This document shows positions 9,750-18,546 of a stretch of DNA of 64,000 nt, piece by piece. The position numbers and the translations under genes are program-made. Source of the DNA: Variovorax boronicumulans. Its GTDB lineage: Bacteria > Pseudomonadota > Gammaproteobacteria > Burkholderiales > Burkholderiaceae_C. Under the pieces are notes generated by a model. It had not been told where the DNA came from and ran no database searches. It saw only the letters and a program-made list of their open reading frames with translations. Position 1 is the first letter of the stretch, and each line of letters begins with the position of its first letter. The DNA lies in the NCBI RefSeq assembly GCF_019352895.1, contig NZ_JAAAFX010000014.1, forward strand, positions 448,790 through 512,789, read 5' to 3'.

Positions 9750-10565
9750 ATGACCTCGACCGTTTTCAACCTCGTGCAGGGCGACGTGCCGCTGCTGATC
9801 TCCATCCCGCACCTGGGCACCGCGCTGCCCGACGAGCTCCGCGGCGGCCTGACGCCCGAGGCGCTCAGCGTGCGTGACACCGACTGGCACCTCGACACGC
9901 TCTACGGCTTCGCCCGCGCCATGGGCGCCTCGGTGCTGGGCGCCAAGGTCTCGCGCTACGTCATCGACCTGAACCGGCCGCCGGGCGGCGAGAGCCTCTA
10001 CCCGGGCCAGACCACCACCGGCCTGTGCCCCACCGAGAGCTTCCGCGGCGAGCCGCTCTATCGCGCGGGCCATGCACCCGACGACGCCGAGGTCCAGCGG
10101 CGCCGGGCCACCTACTGGCAGCCCTACCACGATGCCCTGCGGGCGGAACTGGACCGGCTGCGCGCACTGCACGGCCAGGTGCTGCTGTGGGAGGCGCATT
10201 CGATCGCCAGCGTGCTGCCGCGGCTGTTCGACGGCAAGCTGCCCGACCTGAACCTGGGCACCAACGACAGTGCCGCCTGCGCGGCGGACATCCTGGCCGC
10301 CGCCGTGCGCCCGGTGACCGACAGCGGCGGTGCGTTCACACACGTGGTCAATGGCCGTTTCAAGGGCGGCTACATCACCCGCGCCTACGGGCAGCCGGCA
10401 GCGGGCGTGCATGCGATCCAGCTGGAGATGTGCCAGTCGGTCTACATGAACGAGGAGTCGCCCTTCGACTACCGCGCGGAGCGCGCGGCGCGGGTGCAGC
10501 CGCTGCTGGAGCGAATGCTGGGCTCGGCGATGCTGCAGCTCGTCACGCGCGACGGCACGGCCTGA
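9750..10565 (+). CDS. hutG: N-formylglutamate deformylase (HutG/HutG2 family)
   Basis: This 271-residue N-formylglutamate amidohydrolase would hydrolyse N-formyl-L-glutamate to glutamate and formate, the last step of the five-step histidine pathway. Visible family features are SIPHLGTALP near the N-terminus, RYVIDLNRPPGG, the metal-site stretch LLWEAHSI, and the C-terminal VHAIQLEMCQSVYM. The ATG at 9750 fits the family N-terminus; a longer frame upstream has no family-like residues. It is divergent from the FAD oxidase/hutD pair. The other hut genes (hutH, U, I, F) are not in the window. Confidence 0.92.
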   Translation: MTSTVFNLVQGDVPLLISIPHLGTALPDELRGGLTPEALSVRDTDWHLDTLYGFARAMGASVLGAKVSRYVIDLNRPPGGESLYPGQTTTGLCPTESFRGEPLYRAGHAPDDAEVQRRRATYWQPYHDALRAELDRLRALHGQVLLWEAHSIASVLPRLFDGKLPDLNLGTNDSAACAADILAAAVRPVTDSGGAFTHVVNGRFKGGYITRAYGQPAAGVHAIQLEMCQSVYMNEESPFDYRAERAARVQPLLERMLGSAMLQLVTRDGTA

Positions 10566-10618
10566 GGTGGCGCGGGCGCGAGGACTGCTGGAGGGCGTGT
10601 GCTGTAATTGAAAGCGAC

Positions 10619-10638
10619 GTCCTTCCTCGATGAAGGAC
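10619..10638. promoter_or_regulatory. Perfect hairpin between hutG and a LysR gene
   Basis: GTCCTTC (10619-10625) and GAAGGAC (10632-10638) form a perfect seven-base stem with a six-base loop, 40 bases before the LysR start. No T-tract follows, so it is more likely an operator or a weak stop signal for hutG transcripts than a standard terminator. Confidence 0.35.
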
Positions 10639-10678
10639 GGCAGCCGGTCGATCTCCTTTGTCCTTGTCGGAACCCCCC

Positions 10679-11680
10679 ATGAATCCCAACAGCAAGAAGG
10701 GTCTGCCCGATCTGGACCTGCTGGTGAGCTGGATCGCGGTCATCGAGTCGGGCAGCGTGTCCGATGCCGCCACGCTGCTCAACATCTCGCAGGCGGCGGT
10801 CTCGCAGCGCATCAAGCAGCTCGAGACCTTCTTCGACACCGCGCTGCTGGACCGCACCACGCGCCCCGCGCAAGCCACCGCCGCGGGGCAGCGCCTGTTC
10901 GAGCACGCCAAGGAACTGCTGACGCAGGCCGACCAGCTGGTCGAGAGCGTCCGCGGCCTGAGCCGCGCCAAGCGCATGACCGTGCGCATCGGCTGCGTCG
11001 ATTCCTTCGCGGCCACCGTCGGGCCGCTGCTCATCAAGGGGCTGGCCGGCTCCTCGCACCAGATCCGGCTCTGGTCCGGCATCACGCCCACGCTCGACGC
11101 CTCCATCGAAGGCCGGCAGCTGGACCTGGCCGTGACCACCAGCCTGCACGGCGCGGCCGGCATCGCACGCGCGTCGCTGTTCTCGGAGAAGTTCTATGCG
11201 GTGCTGCCCGCCAAGTTCGACCTGGGCCCGCTGGGCTCGTTGACCGAGATCGAGCGGCAGCTCAAGTTCATCCGCTACAGCGCGCGCTCGGTGATCGGCC
11301 AGCAGGTCGACGACTACCTGCAGCGCTGCGGCGACGTGCTCGAGCGCACCTACGAATTCGACACCACCGACCCGCTGATCAGCCTGGTCGCCAACGACAT
11401 GGGCTTCGCGTTGACCACACCGCTGTGCCTCTGGCAGTCGCGGCAGTTCCTGCCCGATGTGCGGGTGGTGCCGATGTCGGCCTTCACGCGCCACGGGCGG
11501 CCTTACGTCGATGTGAGCCGCACCTTCTACCTGGCCTACCGGCAGGGCGAGATGGGCACGCTGCCGGCCGAGGTGCGCGACCTGATCCGCATCGCGGTGC
11601 GGCGCCAGCTGTCGCAGGACATCGCGCTCGCGCTGGGGCTGGGCGAAGAGGCGCTGGTCGCGTCCGAGGGCGGGGACTGA
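10679..11680 (+). CDS. LysR family transcriptional regulator
   Basis: This 333-residue LysR protein has its HTH at about residues 13-72 (SGSVSDAATLLNISQAAVSQRIKQLETFF). The effector domain is long, and the C-terminal end after the binding-protein fold (QDIALALGLGEEAL) is slightly extended. The ATG at 10679 is preferred over a TTG seven codons upstream. It follows hutG in the same direction with a 113-base gap, so it could control hutG or the oxidase/hutD operon. No direct evidence of the target is visible. Confidence 0.9.
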   Translation: MNPNSKKGLPDLDLLVSWIAVIESGSVSDAATLLNISQAAVSQRIKQLETFFDTALLDRTTRPAQATAAGQRLFEHAKELLTQADQLVESVRGLSRAKRMTVRIGCVDSFAATVGPLLIKGLAGSSHQIRLWSGITPTLDASIEGRQLDLAVTTSLHGAAGIARASLFSEKFYAVLPAKFDLGPLGSLTEIERQLKFIRYSARSVIGQQVDDYLQRCGDVLERTYEFDTTDPLISLVANDMGFALTTPLCLWQSRQFLPDVRVVPMSAFTRHGRPYVDVSRTFYLAYRQGEMGTLPAEVRDLIRIAVRRQLSQDIALALGLGEEALVASEGGD

Positions 11681-11822
11681 AGCGCTGGCCTTAAGCATTG
11701 CATCGGCAGGTCTTATCTTCGGCCCGCGGGCCGGCGCCTTCGCAACACTGCATGTGGCTGCATCGTGATGCGGCCCGAACCAAGCGTGTGGTCTTGGTCG
11801 CAATTCCGGAGCTGGTGAAGAT

Positions 11823-12572
11823 ATGAAAGTACTGGTGCCCGTCAAGCGGGTGGTCGACTACAACGTCAAGGTACGCGTGAAGAGCGACGGCACGGGCGTC
11901 GACATCGCCAACGTCAAGATGAGCATGAACCCCTTCGACGAGATCGCCGTCGAAGAGGCTGTGCGCCTGACGGAGAAGGGCATCGTGACCGAGGTCATCG
12001 CCGTCTCCTGCGGCGATGCGAAGTGCCAGGAGACCCTGCGCACCGCGATGGCCATCGGCGCCGACCGCGGCATCCTGGTCGAGACCACCGAAGAACTGCA
12101 GCCGCTGGCCGTGGCCAAGCTGCTCAAAGCACTGGTCGACAAGGAACAGCCCCAGCTGATCATCCTGGGCAAGCAGGCCATCGACGACGATGCCAACCAG
12201 ACCGGCCAGATGCTGGCCGCGCTGGCCGACCTGCCCCAAGCCACCTTCGCCTCCAAGGTCGAAGTGGCCGGCGACAAGGCCACCGTCTCGCGTGAAGTCG
12301 ACGGCGGCATGGAGACGCTGACGCTGACGCTGCCGGCCGTGATCACGACCGACCTGCGCCTGAACGAGCCGCGCTACGTGACCTTGCCCAACATCATGAA
12401 GGCCAAGAAGAAGCAGCTGGACGTCTTCAAGCCCGAGGACCTGGGTGTGGACGTCAAGCCGCGCCTGAAAACCCTCAAGGTCAGCGAGCCGCCCAAGCGC
12501 GGTGCCGGCATCAAGGTGCCCGACGTCGCGACCCTGGTGGACAAACTGAAGAACGAAGCGAAGGTGATCTGA
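11823..12572 (+). CDS. etfB: Electron transfer flavoprotein beta subunit
   Basis: This 249-residue EtfB pairs with EtfA to carry electrons from acyl-CoA and other flavin dehydrogenases to ETF:ubiquinone oxidoreductase. The start MKVLVPVKRVVDYNVKVR, the AMP-binding signature stretch (GKQAIDDDANQTGQMLAALADLPQ) and the C-terminal helix region (GAGIKVPDVATLVDKL) are textbook. The 142 bases before it are relatively AT-rich for this DNA and should hold the promoter, but no clear -35/-10 pair was found. etfA follows after two bases. Confidence 0.97.
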   Translation: MKVLVPVKRVVDYNVKVRVKSDGTGVDIANVKMSMNPFDEIAVEEAVRLTEKGIVTEVIAVSCGDAKCQETLRTAMAIGADRGILVETTEELQPLAVAKLLKALVDKEQPQLIILGKQAIDDDANQTGQMLAALADLPQATFASKVEVAGDKATVSREVDGGMETLTLTLPAVITTDLRLNEPRYVTLPNIMKAKKKQLDVFKPEDLGVDVKPRLKTLKVSEPPKRGAGIKVPDVATLVDKLKNEAKVI

Positions 12573-12574
12573 AC

Positions 12575-13507
12575 ATGAGCGCACTAGTCATTGCCGAACA
12601 CGACCACGCCACGGTCAAGCCCGCCACCTTGAACACCGTGACCGCGGCCATCGCCTGCGGCGGTGAAGTCCACGTGCTGGTCGCCGGCGCCAACGCCGCC
12701 GAAGCCGGCAAGGCCGCCGCGCAGATCGCCGGCGTCACCAAGGTCATCGTGGCCGACAGCCCGAGCCTGGCCGAGAACCTGGCCGAGAACGTGGCGGCGC
12801 AAGTCCTCGCGATCGCCGGCAACTACAGCCACATCCTGTTCCCCTCGACGGCCAACGGCAAGAACGTCGCGCCGCGCGTGGCCGCCAAGCTGGACGTGGC
12901 GCAGATCAGCGACATCACGGCCGTGGTGAGCGCGGACACCTTCGAGCGTCCGATCTACGCGGGCAACGCGATCGCGACCGTGCAAAGCACCGACGCGACC
13001 AAGGTCATCACCGTGCGCACCACCGGCTTCGACGCCGCGGCTGCCACCGGTGGCTCGGCTGCGGTCGAAACCGCCGAAGGCGTGGCCGACAGCGGCAAGT
13101 CGAGCTTCGTGAGCCGCGAGGTCACGAAGAGCGAACGCCCCGAACTGACGGCCGCGAAGATCATCGTCTCGGGCGGCCGCGCCCTGGGCAGCGCCGAGAA
13201 GTTCCAGGAGGTGATGGCACCGCTGGCGGACAAGCTCAACGCGGGCCTGGGCGCCAGTCGCGCAGCCGTGGACGCGGGCTACGCCCCCAACGACTGGCAG
13301 GTCGGCCAGACCGGCAAGATCGTGGCGCCGCAGCTGTACATCGCAGCGGGCATCTCGGGCGCGATCCAGCATCTGGCAGGCATGAAGGACTCCAAGGTGA
13401 TCGTGGCGATCAACAAGGACGAAGAGGCACCGATCTTCTCGGTGGCCGACTACGGCCTAGTGGCGGACCTGTTCGTGGCGTTGCCGGAGATGACGACAGC
13501 GCTTTGA
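12575..13507 (+). CDS. etfA: Electron transfer flavoprotein alpha subunit
   Basis: This 310-residue EtfA holds the FAD of the heterodimer. The N-terminal domain (SALVIAEHDHATVKP) is followed by the FAD-binding C-terminal domain with VSGGRALGSAEKF, GASRAAVDAGYAPNDWQVGQTGK, LYIAAGISGAIQHLAGM and the final INKDEEAPIFSVADYGLVADLF. All are strongly conserved. It forms a two-gene operon with etfB in the cytoplasm, serving beta-oxidation and amino-acid breakdown. Confidence 0.97.
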   Translation: MSALVIAEHDHATVKPATLNTVTAAIACGGEVHVLVAGANAAEAGKAAAQIAGVTKVIVADSPSLAENLAENVAAQVLAIAGNYSHILFPSTANGKNVAPRVAAKLDVAQISDITAVVSADTFERPIYAGNAIATVQSTDATKVITVRTTGFDAAAATGGSAAVETAEGVADSGKSSFVSREVTKSERPELTAAKIIVSGGRALGSAEKFQEVMAPLADKLNAGLGASRAAVDAGYAPNDWQVGQTGKIVAPQLYIAAGISGAIQHLAGMKDSKVIVAINKDEEAPIFSVADYGLVADLFVALPEMTTAL

Positions 13508-13657
13508 CCCCACCCTCGAAAGAGGATGCGGCGCGACGTTGACGATGGTCTTGCGCAGGGCCACCATGGCGGATCGCCGTCGGGCCCGCGGGCAGCAGAT
13601 CGAACGCGGACGGGGTGGCGCTGCAATGGCCTGCAAGTGCGGGTCCAAGGAGACGTC

Positions 13658-14470
13658 ATGACCGAAAGCGACAGGATGTTCGCGGGCTCGATCCCGAAGC
13701 TCTACGACACGCTGATGGTGCCGATGATCTTCGAGGCCTATGCGGCCGAGATGGCGGTGCTGGCCGCGGCGGGCTTGCCCGAAGCGGTATTGGAAACGGC
13801 GGCCGGCAGCGGTGTCGTCACCCGGGCGCTGGCGCCAAGGCTCGGCGTCGGCGCGCGCTACGTGGTGACCGACCTCAGCCAGGCCATGCTCGACCATGCG
13901 GCCACCCGGCAGCCGCCGGATGGCCGCATCGAATGGCGGCAGGCGGATGCGCTGGACCTGCCCTTCGAAGACGCAACCTTCGACGTGGTGCTCTGCCAGT
14001 TCGGCGCGATGTTCTTCCCCGATCGGGTCGCCGGCTACGCCGAGGCGCGGCGTGTGTTGAAGCCGGGCGGGCGCTTCCTCTTGAGCGTCTGGGACCGCAT
14101 CGAGGAGAACGCCTTTGCCGACGAGGTCTCCCATGCCGTCGCCGCCTTGTTCCCGCACGACCCGCCGCGATTCATCGCCTGCACGCCGCACGGCTATCAC
14201 GACGTCGCATTGATCCGCGAGGAATTGCGCCGCGCCGGCTTCACCGACATCGCGATCGAGACGCGCGAGAAGGCGAGCCATGCGCCTTCGGCGCGCCACG
14301 TCGCCACCGCCTATTGCCAGGGCACGCCGCTGCGCAACGAGATCGAGGTGCGCGACGCCAGCCTGCTGGCGCTGGCCATGGACCGTGTGGCGCAAGCCAT
14401 TGCCGAGCGGCATGGCAACGGGCCGGTGAGCGGCAAGATGCAGGCGCATGTGGTGGCGGCGGCCGGATGA
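13658..14470 (+). CDS. Class I SAM-dependent methyltransferase
   Basis: This 270-residue Rossmann-fold methyltransferase of the UbiE/Methyltransf_11 type has the glycine motif as VLETAAGSGVVTRAL at about 43-57. The acidic strand is YVVTDLSQAMLDHA, then QADALDLPFEDATFDVV and the post-motif LKPGGRFLLSVWD. A strong ribosome site (AAGGAG) lies nine bases before the ATG at 13658. The gene stands alone between etfA and an oppositely oriented exporter gene. The substrate is unknown. Confidence 0.88.
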   Translation: MTESDRMFAGSIPKLYDTLMVPMIFEAYAAEMAVLAAAGLPEAVLETAAGSGVVTRALAPRLGVGARYVVTDLSQAMLDHAATRQPPDGRIEWRQADALDLPFEDATFDVVLCQFGAMFFPDRVAGYAEARRVLKPGGRFLLSVWDRIEENAFADEVSHAVAALFPHDPPRFIACTPHGYHDVALIREELRRAGFTDIAIETREKASHAPSARHVATAYCQGTPLRNEIEVRDASLLALAMDRVAQAIAERHGNGPVSGKMQAHVVAAAG

Positions 14471-14563
14471 GCGTAAGGGCTTAGCACCTTGCCGGGACAT
14501 CGAGCCGGCATCGTCGGCGACGGCCCCCGGCCCGCAGGGCCCGTGAACATGCCGACGGCCTTC

Positions 14564-15976
14564 TCATGAAGCCCGCGTTCGATCCTCCGGCATTCCGAAC
14601 AGGCACAGCAGGCTCGCGGCCAGCAGCAAGGCCACCGAGATTCCGAGCGACCGGTGCATGCCGCGCATGAACGCCTCCGGCGCGGTGTCGCGCACCAGGT
14701 AGCCGAACACGGCGACCCCCAGCATGTCTCCGACCTGGCGTGCCGAATTGAGGACGCCCGAGGCGATGCCGGCACGCGAGCTTTCGACCGATGACAGCGT
14801 GGCGTTGGTCATCGTCGGGACGGTCAGGGCGATACCGCTGGCCGCCAGCAGCATCGGAACGACCAGCATCCCGTAAGGGCCGTCGATGCGCACCGGCAGA
14901 AGCAACAGATAGCCGAATGCCGAAAGTGCCAGGCCCAGTGCCATCAGGCGCCTGGCGCCGATGCGGGTGATCAGGCGTCCGGCGATGACGTTCACCACCA
15001 TCAGCACGATCGTCATGGGCAGGAACGCCAAGCCGGTCTGTTCGGGCGACAGCTGCTGCTCGATCTGGAAGAACAGGCTGAAGACGAAGATGAGTCCGTA
15101 GTAGGCGAAGTTCACGATGACGCCGGCCAGCGAGGCCAGCGAGGCCACCGTGAACGTCGGGATGCGAAAGAGCGCGAGGGGCAGCATCGGGGCCGGGCTG
15201 CGCCGTTCGACGCGGACGAAGGCGAGGGCCGCAAGCAGCGCCAGCATGAGGCCGCCCTGGACCCACGAATGCTGCCAGCCCAGGCGCCCGGCTTCGGTCA
15301 AAGCGACCGTCAGCGCCGCCAGCGCGGAGACGATCGCCACCTGGCCGGGAAGATCCAGGCTGTGATGATGGACCGCGTTCCCTGACTCGGTAGGACGCAC
15401 GGCAAGGCAAAGTCCGATCAGGCCCACAGGCAGGTTGATCAGGAAGATGCTTCGCCAACCGGCATGCGCGATGAGCAGCCCGCCCAACACGGGCCCCGCG
15501 GCCAGGGAAGCGCCGCCAATGGCGCCCCACCAACCGACCGCGCGGCTGCGCTGCACCGGATCGGGAAAGGCCTGCTGCAACATGGACAGCGAATTGGGCA
15601 CCAGCAGCGCTGCGCCCAGGCCCTGGATCGCTCGCGCGGCCACCAGGGCGACAAGGTTCGGTGCCAGACCACAGGCTGCCGATGCCAAGGTGAAGAGCAC
15701 GAGACCGCAGGTGAAAGTCCGTCGGGCGCCAAAGCGGTCGCCCAAGGCGCCACTGGTCAGAAGCAGCGCTGCGAAGACCAGCGTGTAGGCATTGAGCACC
15801 CATTGCAGTCCGGACACGTCGGCGCCGAACTCCTGTCGCAGGGCCTCCAGGGCCACATTGACCACGCTGACATCCAGCAGGACGACGACGAATCCGAGTG
15901 CGGCTGCGACCAGCGTGACACGGGGGCGGTGAGGAGAGGCGGAGGGCTTCAAGAGGGTCCAGAAAAGCTGATTCAC
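14564..15976 (-). CDS. MFS transporter, DHA2 (EmrB/QacA) family
   Basis: This 470-residue inner-membrane drug:proton antiporter-like protein has about fourteen hydrophobic helices. Motif A-like GALGDRFGARR lies after helix 2, the DHA2 motif LDVSVVNVALEALR in helix 1 and the antiporter motif C-like GPVLGGLL in helix 5. Translation seems to start at GTG 15976. It is divergent from a LysR gene (16049) that probably controls it. Codon use here is a little less GC-biased at third positions than in etfBA, so recent acquisition is possible but not proven. Confidence 0.93.
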   Translation of the reverse strand: MNQLFWTLLKPSASPHRPRVTLVAAALGFVVVLLDVSVVNVALEALRQEFGADVSGLQWVLNAYTLVFAALLLTSGALGDRFGARRTFTCGLVLFTLASAACGLAPNLVALVAARAIQGLGAALLVPNSLSMLQQAFPDPVQRSRAVGWWGAIGGASLAAGPVLGGLLIAHAGWRSIFLINLPVGLIGLCLAVRPTESGNAVHHHSLDLPGQVAIVSALAALTVALTEAGRLGWQHSWVQGGLMLALLAALAFVRVERRSPAPMLPLALFRIPTFTVASLASLAGVIVNFAYYGLIFVFSLFFQIEQQLSPEQTGLAFLPMTIVLMVVNVIAGRLITRIGARRLMALGLALSAFGYLLLLPVRIDGPYGMLVVPMLLAASGIALTVPTMTNATLSSVESSRAGIASGVLNSARQVGDMLGVAVFGYLVRDTAPEAFMRGMHRSLGISVALLLAASLLCLFGMPEDRTRAS

Positions 15977-16048
15977 ATCGATGCTAGGTCGGCAAGCTAT
16001 CTGCGTAAATTCTGTATAAGCTCAAGTCATACTGGAGGAAATGCACAG

Positions 16049-16927
16049 ATGTTCGACTGGGAGAATCTTCGATATTTCCTGGCGGTGGCCCGCGCCGGCA
16101 CCTTGTCCGGTGCCGCCCGCGCCCTGCAGGTCGACCATGCGACGGTGAGCCGGCGGCTCGCCGCATTCGAAAGAGAATTGCAGGCCTCGTTGGTCCAGCG
16201 CTTGCCGCGCGCCTGCCAGTTGACCCCGCTGGGCCAGCAGGTCTTCGAACAGGCGCAGGCCATGGAGGAGGGCGCCTATGCCATCGAGCGCCGGACCCAG
16301 GCGAGCCGACAGCCGCTGAATGGCAAGGTGACGCTCAGTGCGCCGCCGATCCTGGTGACGCACTTGCTGGCCGGCAGGCTGGCCGACTTCCGTGCCGCCT
16401 ACCCCGGTATCCAGCTTTCCATCTCGGCACAGGCCCAGCAGGTCTCGCTGAGCCACAGGCAAGCCGATGTCGCATTGAGGCTGGTACGCCCCAAGGAGGC
16501 CAGCAGCGTGGCGCGCAAGCTCGGGAACATGCCCTTTGCGCTGTATGCGAGCCGCGACTACGAACCGCTGCGTCGTCCGCAGGAATGGGGCTTCATCGCC
16601 TATGACGCCCAGTTCGCCGACATGCCGCAGCAGCGCTGGCTGCTGGACATCGCCGGCCCCCGGGCCGTCGGCTGCGAGCTCAGCGACATCAGTGGCCACC
16701 TGGCCGCGGCACGCGCGGGCGCCGGCGTCGCGGGGCTGCCCTGCTTCCTCGCCGATGCCGATCCGACACTGCTGCGCCTGAAGCACGACGGCGAGCGCTT
16801 TTCGCGGGACATCTGGCTGGTGGTGCACCGCGACCTGTGGCGTGCGGCGCCGGTGCGCGCGGTGATGGATTTCCTGATCGAGGTCGTCGCCTCGCACGAG
16901 GGGCTCGCCCTGGACAAGACAAGCTGA
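16049..16927 (+). CDS. LysR family transcriptional regulator
   Basis: This 292-residue LysR protein has its HTH at about residues 5-62 (AGTLSGAARALQVDHATVSRRLAAFERELQ) and a shorter effector domain of the group that usually acts locally. The ATG at 16049 is preceded by TGGAGGAA, a good ribosome site; the ATG at 16041 is out of frame. It is divergent from the MFS exporter with a 72-base AT-rich gap. A TATAAG element at 16015-16020 could be its -10 box. It is probably a regulator of the exporter. Confidence 0.92.
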   Translation: MFDWENLRYFLAVARAGTLSGAARALQVDHATVSRRLAAFERELQASLVQRLPRACQLTPLGQQVFEQAQAMEEGAYAIERRTQASRQPLNGKVTLSAPPILVTHLLAGRLADFRAAYPGIQLSISAQAQQVSLSHRQADVALRLVRPKEASSVARKLGNMPFALYASRDYEPLRRPQEWGFIAYDAQFADMPQQRWLLDIAGPRAVGCELSDISGHLAAARAGAGVAGLPCFLADADPTLLRLKHDGERFSRDIWLVVHRDLWRAAPVRAVMDFLIEVVASHEGLALDKTS

Positions 16928-16940
16928 CGCGAACCCAAGG

Positions 16941-16977
16941 AAAAAGGCGCCGTGACCTTGCGGTCCGGCGCCTTTTT
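16941..16977. terminator. Bidirectional rho-independent terminator
   Basis: AAAAAGGCGCC (16941-16951) pairs perfectly with GGCGCCTTTTT (16967-16977) around a 15-base loop that itself can pair in part. The T-run on the + strand and the A-run on the other side make it usable both by the LysR gene (ending 16927) and by the ABC operon arriving from the right (ending 16993). Confidence 0.85.
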
Positions 16978-16992
16978 CGTGGCCGACTGCGT

Positions 16993-17772
16993 TCAGCCGC
17001 GCGTGGCCGCCAGCGTGCGGCTCACTTCTTCCTGCACCGTCTCCCAGATCGAGCGCTTGAGCGAGATGAAGTCCTCCGACAGCTGGATCTCCGCGGTGCG
17101 CGGATGCGGCAGCTCGTTGCGCAGGTCCTGCACCACGCGGCCGGGCCGCGAGCCCATGATGACCATGCGCGTGGACAGCATCAGCGCCTCGTCGATCGAG
17201 TGGGTGATGAAGACGATGGTCTTGCCGCTTTGCTCGTAGATCGACAGCAGCTGGTCCTGCAGCACCTGGCGCGTCATCGCGTCGAGCGCGGCGAAGGGTT
17301 CGTCGAAGAGCATCACGTCGGGGTCGTTGGCCAGCACGCGGGCGATCGACACGCGCTGCTTCATGCCGCCCGACAGCGCCTGCGGGTACTTGTCCTCGCT
17401 GCCCTTGAGGCCGACCATCTCGATGAAGCGGCGCGCGATCTCGGCCCGTTCGCCCTTGGGCATCTTCTTCATCTTCAGGCCGAACTCGACGTTCTGCTGC
17501 ACCGTCTGCCAGGGGAACAGCGCGTACTGCTGGAACACCATGCCGCAGGCCGAGGTCACGTCGTCGATCAGCTTGCCGTTGACCGAGACGCTGCCCTGCG
17601 TCGGCTTCTCGAAGCCGGCCATGAGGTTGAGCAGCGTCGACTTGCCGCAGCCCGAGGCGCCCAGCAGCACCAGGAACTCGCCCTTCTTCACCTCGAGGTC
17701 GAGGTTGGACAGCACGTGGTTGTCGCCGAAGCTCTTGGAAACGCCGCGAATTGAAATCATGCTCGTTGTCAT
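16993..17772 (-). CDS. ABC transporter ATP-binding protein, nitrate/sulfonate/taurine type
   Basis: This 259-residue ATPase of the SsuB/TauB/NrtD family has Walker A GASGCGKST at about 38-46, the Q-loop MVFQQYALFPW, the signature LSGGMKQR, Walker B VMLFDEPFAALD and the switch ITHSIDEA. The ATG at 17772 overlaps the stop of the permease gene by four bases; an internal ATG four codons on is less likely. It ends next to a strong terminator. The family imports sulfonates, taurine, nitrate, thiamine precursors or aromatic acids, and the exact substrate is not visible. Confidence 0.93.
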   Translation of the reverse strand: MTTSMISIRGVSKSFGDNHVLSNLDLEVKKGEFLVLLGASGCGKSTLLNLMAGFEKPTQGSVSVNGKLIDDVTSACGMVFQQYALFPWQTVQQNVEFGLKMKKMPKGERAEIARRFIEMVGLKGSEDKYPQALSGGMKQRVSIARVLANDPDVMLFDEPFAALDAMTRQVLQDQLLSIYEQSGKTIVFITHSIDEALMLSTRMVIMGSRPGRVVQDLRNELPHPRTAEIQLSEDFISLKRSIWETVQEEVSRTLAATRG

Positions 17773-18545
17773 CTTTGCCAAGCCAGAAGCCAGCGCTCGA
17801 GGGCGCGCACCACCAGGTCGGTGGCCAGGACGGTGAAGCTGATGAGTACCATGCCCAGCACCACCGTGTCGGTCTGGAAGAACTCCTTGCCGTTCATGAT
17901 CATGAAGCCCAGGCCTTCCTTGGCGGCGACCAGTTCGGCCGAGATCACGCAGGTCCACGACAGGCCCAGGATGATCTTCATGCCCGAGATGATCTGCGGC
18001 AGGCAGCCCGGCAGCAGCACCTCGCGCATCACCTGCCAGCGCTGTGCGCCCAGGTTGCGCGCGGCGCGGATCAGCAGCGGGTCGATGCTGCGCGTGGCTT
18101 CCATCACGTAGAGCAGCGCCGGCACGAACGAACCCATGAAGACGATGCTGTACTTCTGCGTTTCGTTGATGCCGAACCACAGCAGCGACAGCGGGATCCA
18201 GCTCATCGAGGGCAGGGGCCGCAGGAAGGAGATCACCGGGTCGAAGATGGCGCGCGCGATGCGCGAGGTGCCCAGCCAGATGCCCAGCGGGATCGCGACC
18301 GCGGCGGCCGCGAGGAAGCCCACCATCACGCGCCGCGTCGAGGCCAACACGTGGCCCACCAGCGTGCCCTGGCCCCACATGGTCGAGGCGCGGGCCCAGA
18401 CCTGCGAGGGCGGCGGCAGGAAGATCGGGTCGACCGCGCCGGAGCGGCAGATCAGTTCCCAGGCGGCCAGGAAGCCCAGCAGCGACAGCACGCTGAGCCA
18501 GGCCAGGGAGCCCGCGCTGCGGCGGGGTTTCACGACTTCAGCCAT
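17769..18545 (-). CDS. ABC transporter permease, nitrate/sulfonate/taurine type
   Basis: This 258-residue SsuC/TauC-like permease has six membrane helices. A first helix (LSVLSLLGFLAAWELI) is followed by the periplasmic LPPPSQVW motif typical of the family and the cytoplasmic coupling loop RAARNLGAQRWQVMREVLLPG. It also carries ISAELVAAKEGLGFMI, characteristic of SsuC. It sits between the binding-protein gene (one base away) and the ATPase gene (four-base overlap) in one operon. Confidence 0.93.
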   Translation of the reverse strand: MAEVVKPRRSAGSLAWLSVLSLLGFLAAWELICRSGAVDPIFLPPPSQVWARASTMWGQGTLVGHVLASTRRVMVGFLAAAAVAIPLGIWLGTSRIARAIFDPVISFLRPLPSMSWIPLSLLWFGINETQKYSIVFMGSFVPALLYVMEATRSIDPLLIRAARNLGAQRWQVMREVLLPGCLPQIISGMKIILGLSWTCVISAELVAAKEGLGFMIMNGKEFFQTDTVVLGMVLISFTVLATDLVVRALERWLLAWQR

Positions 18546-18546
18546 C

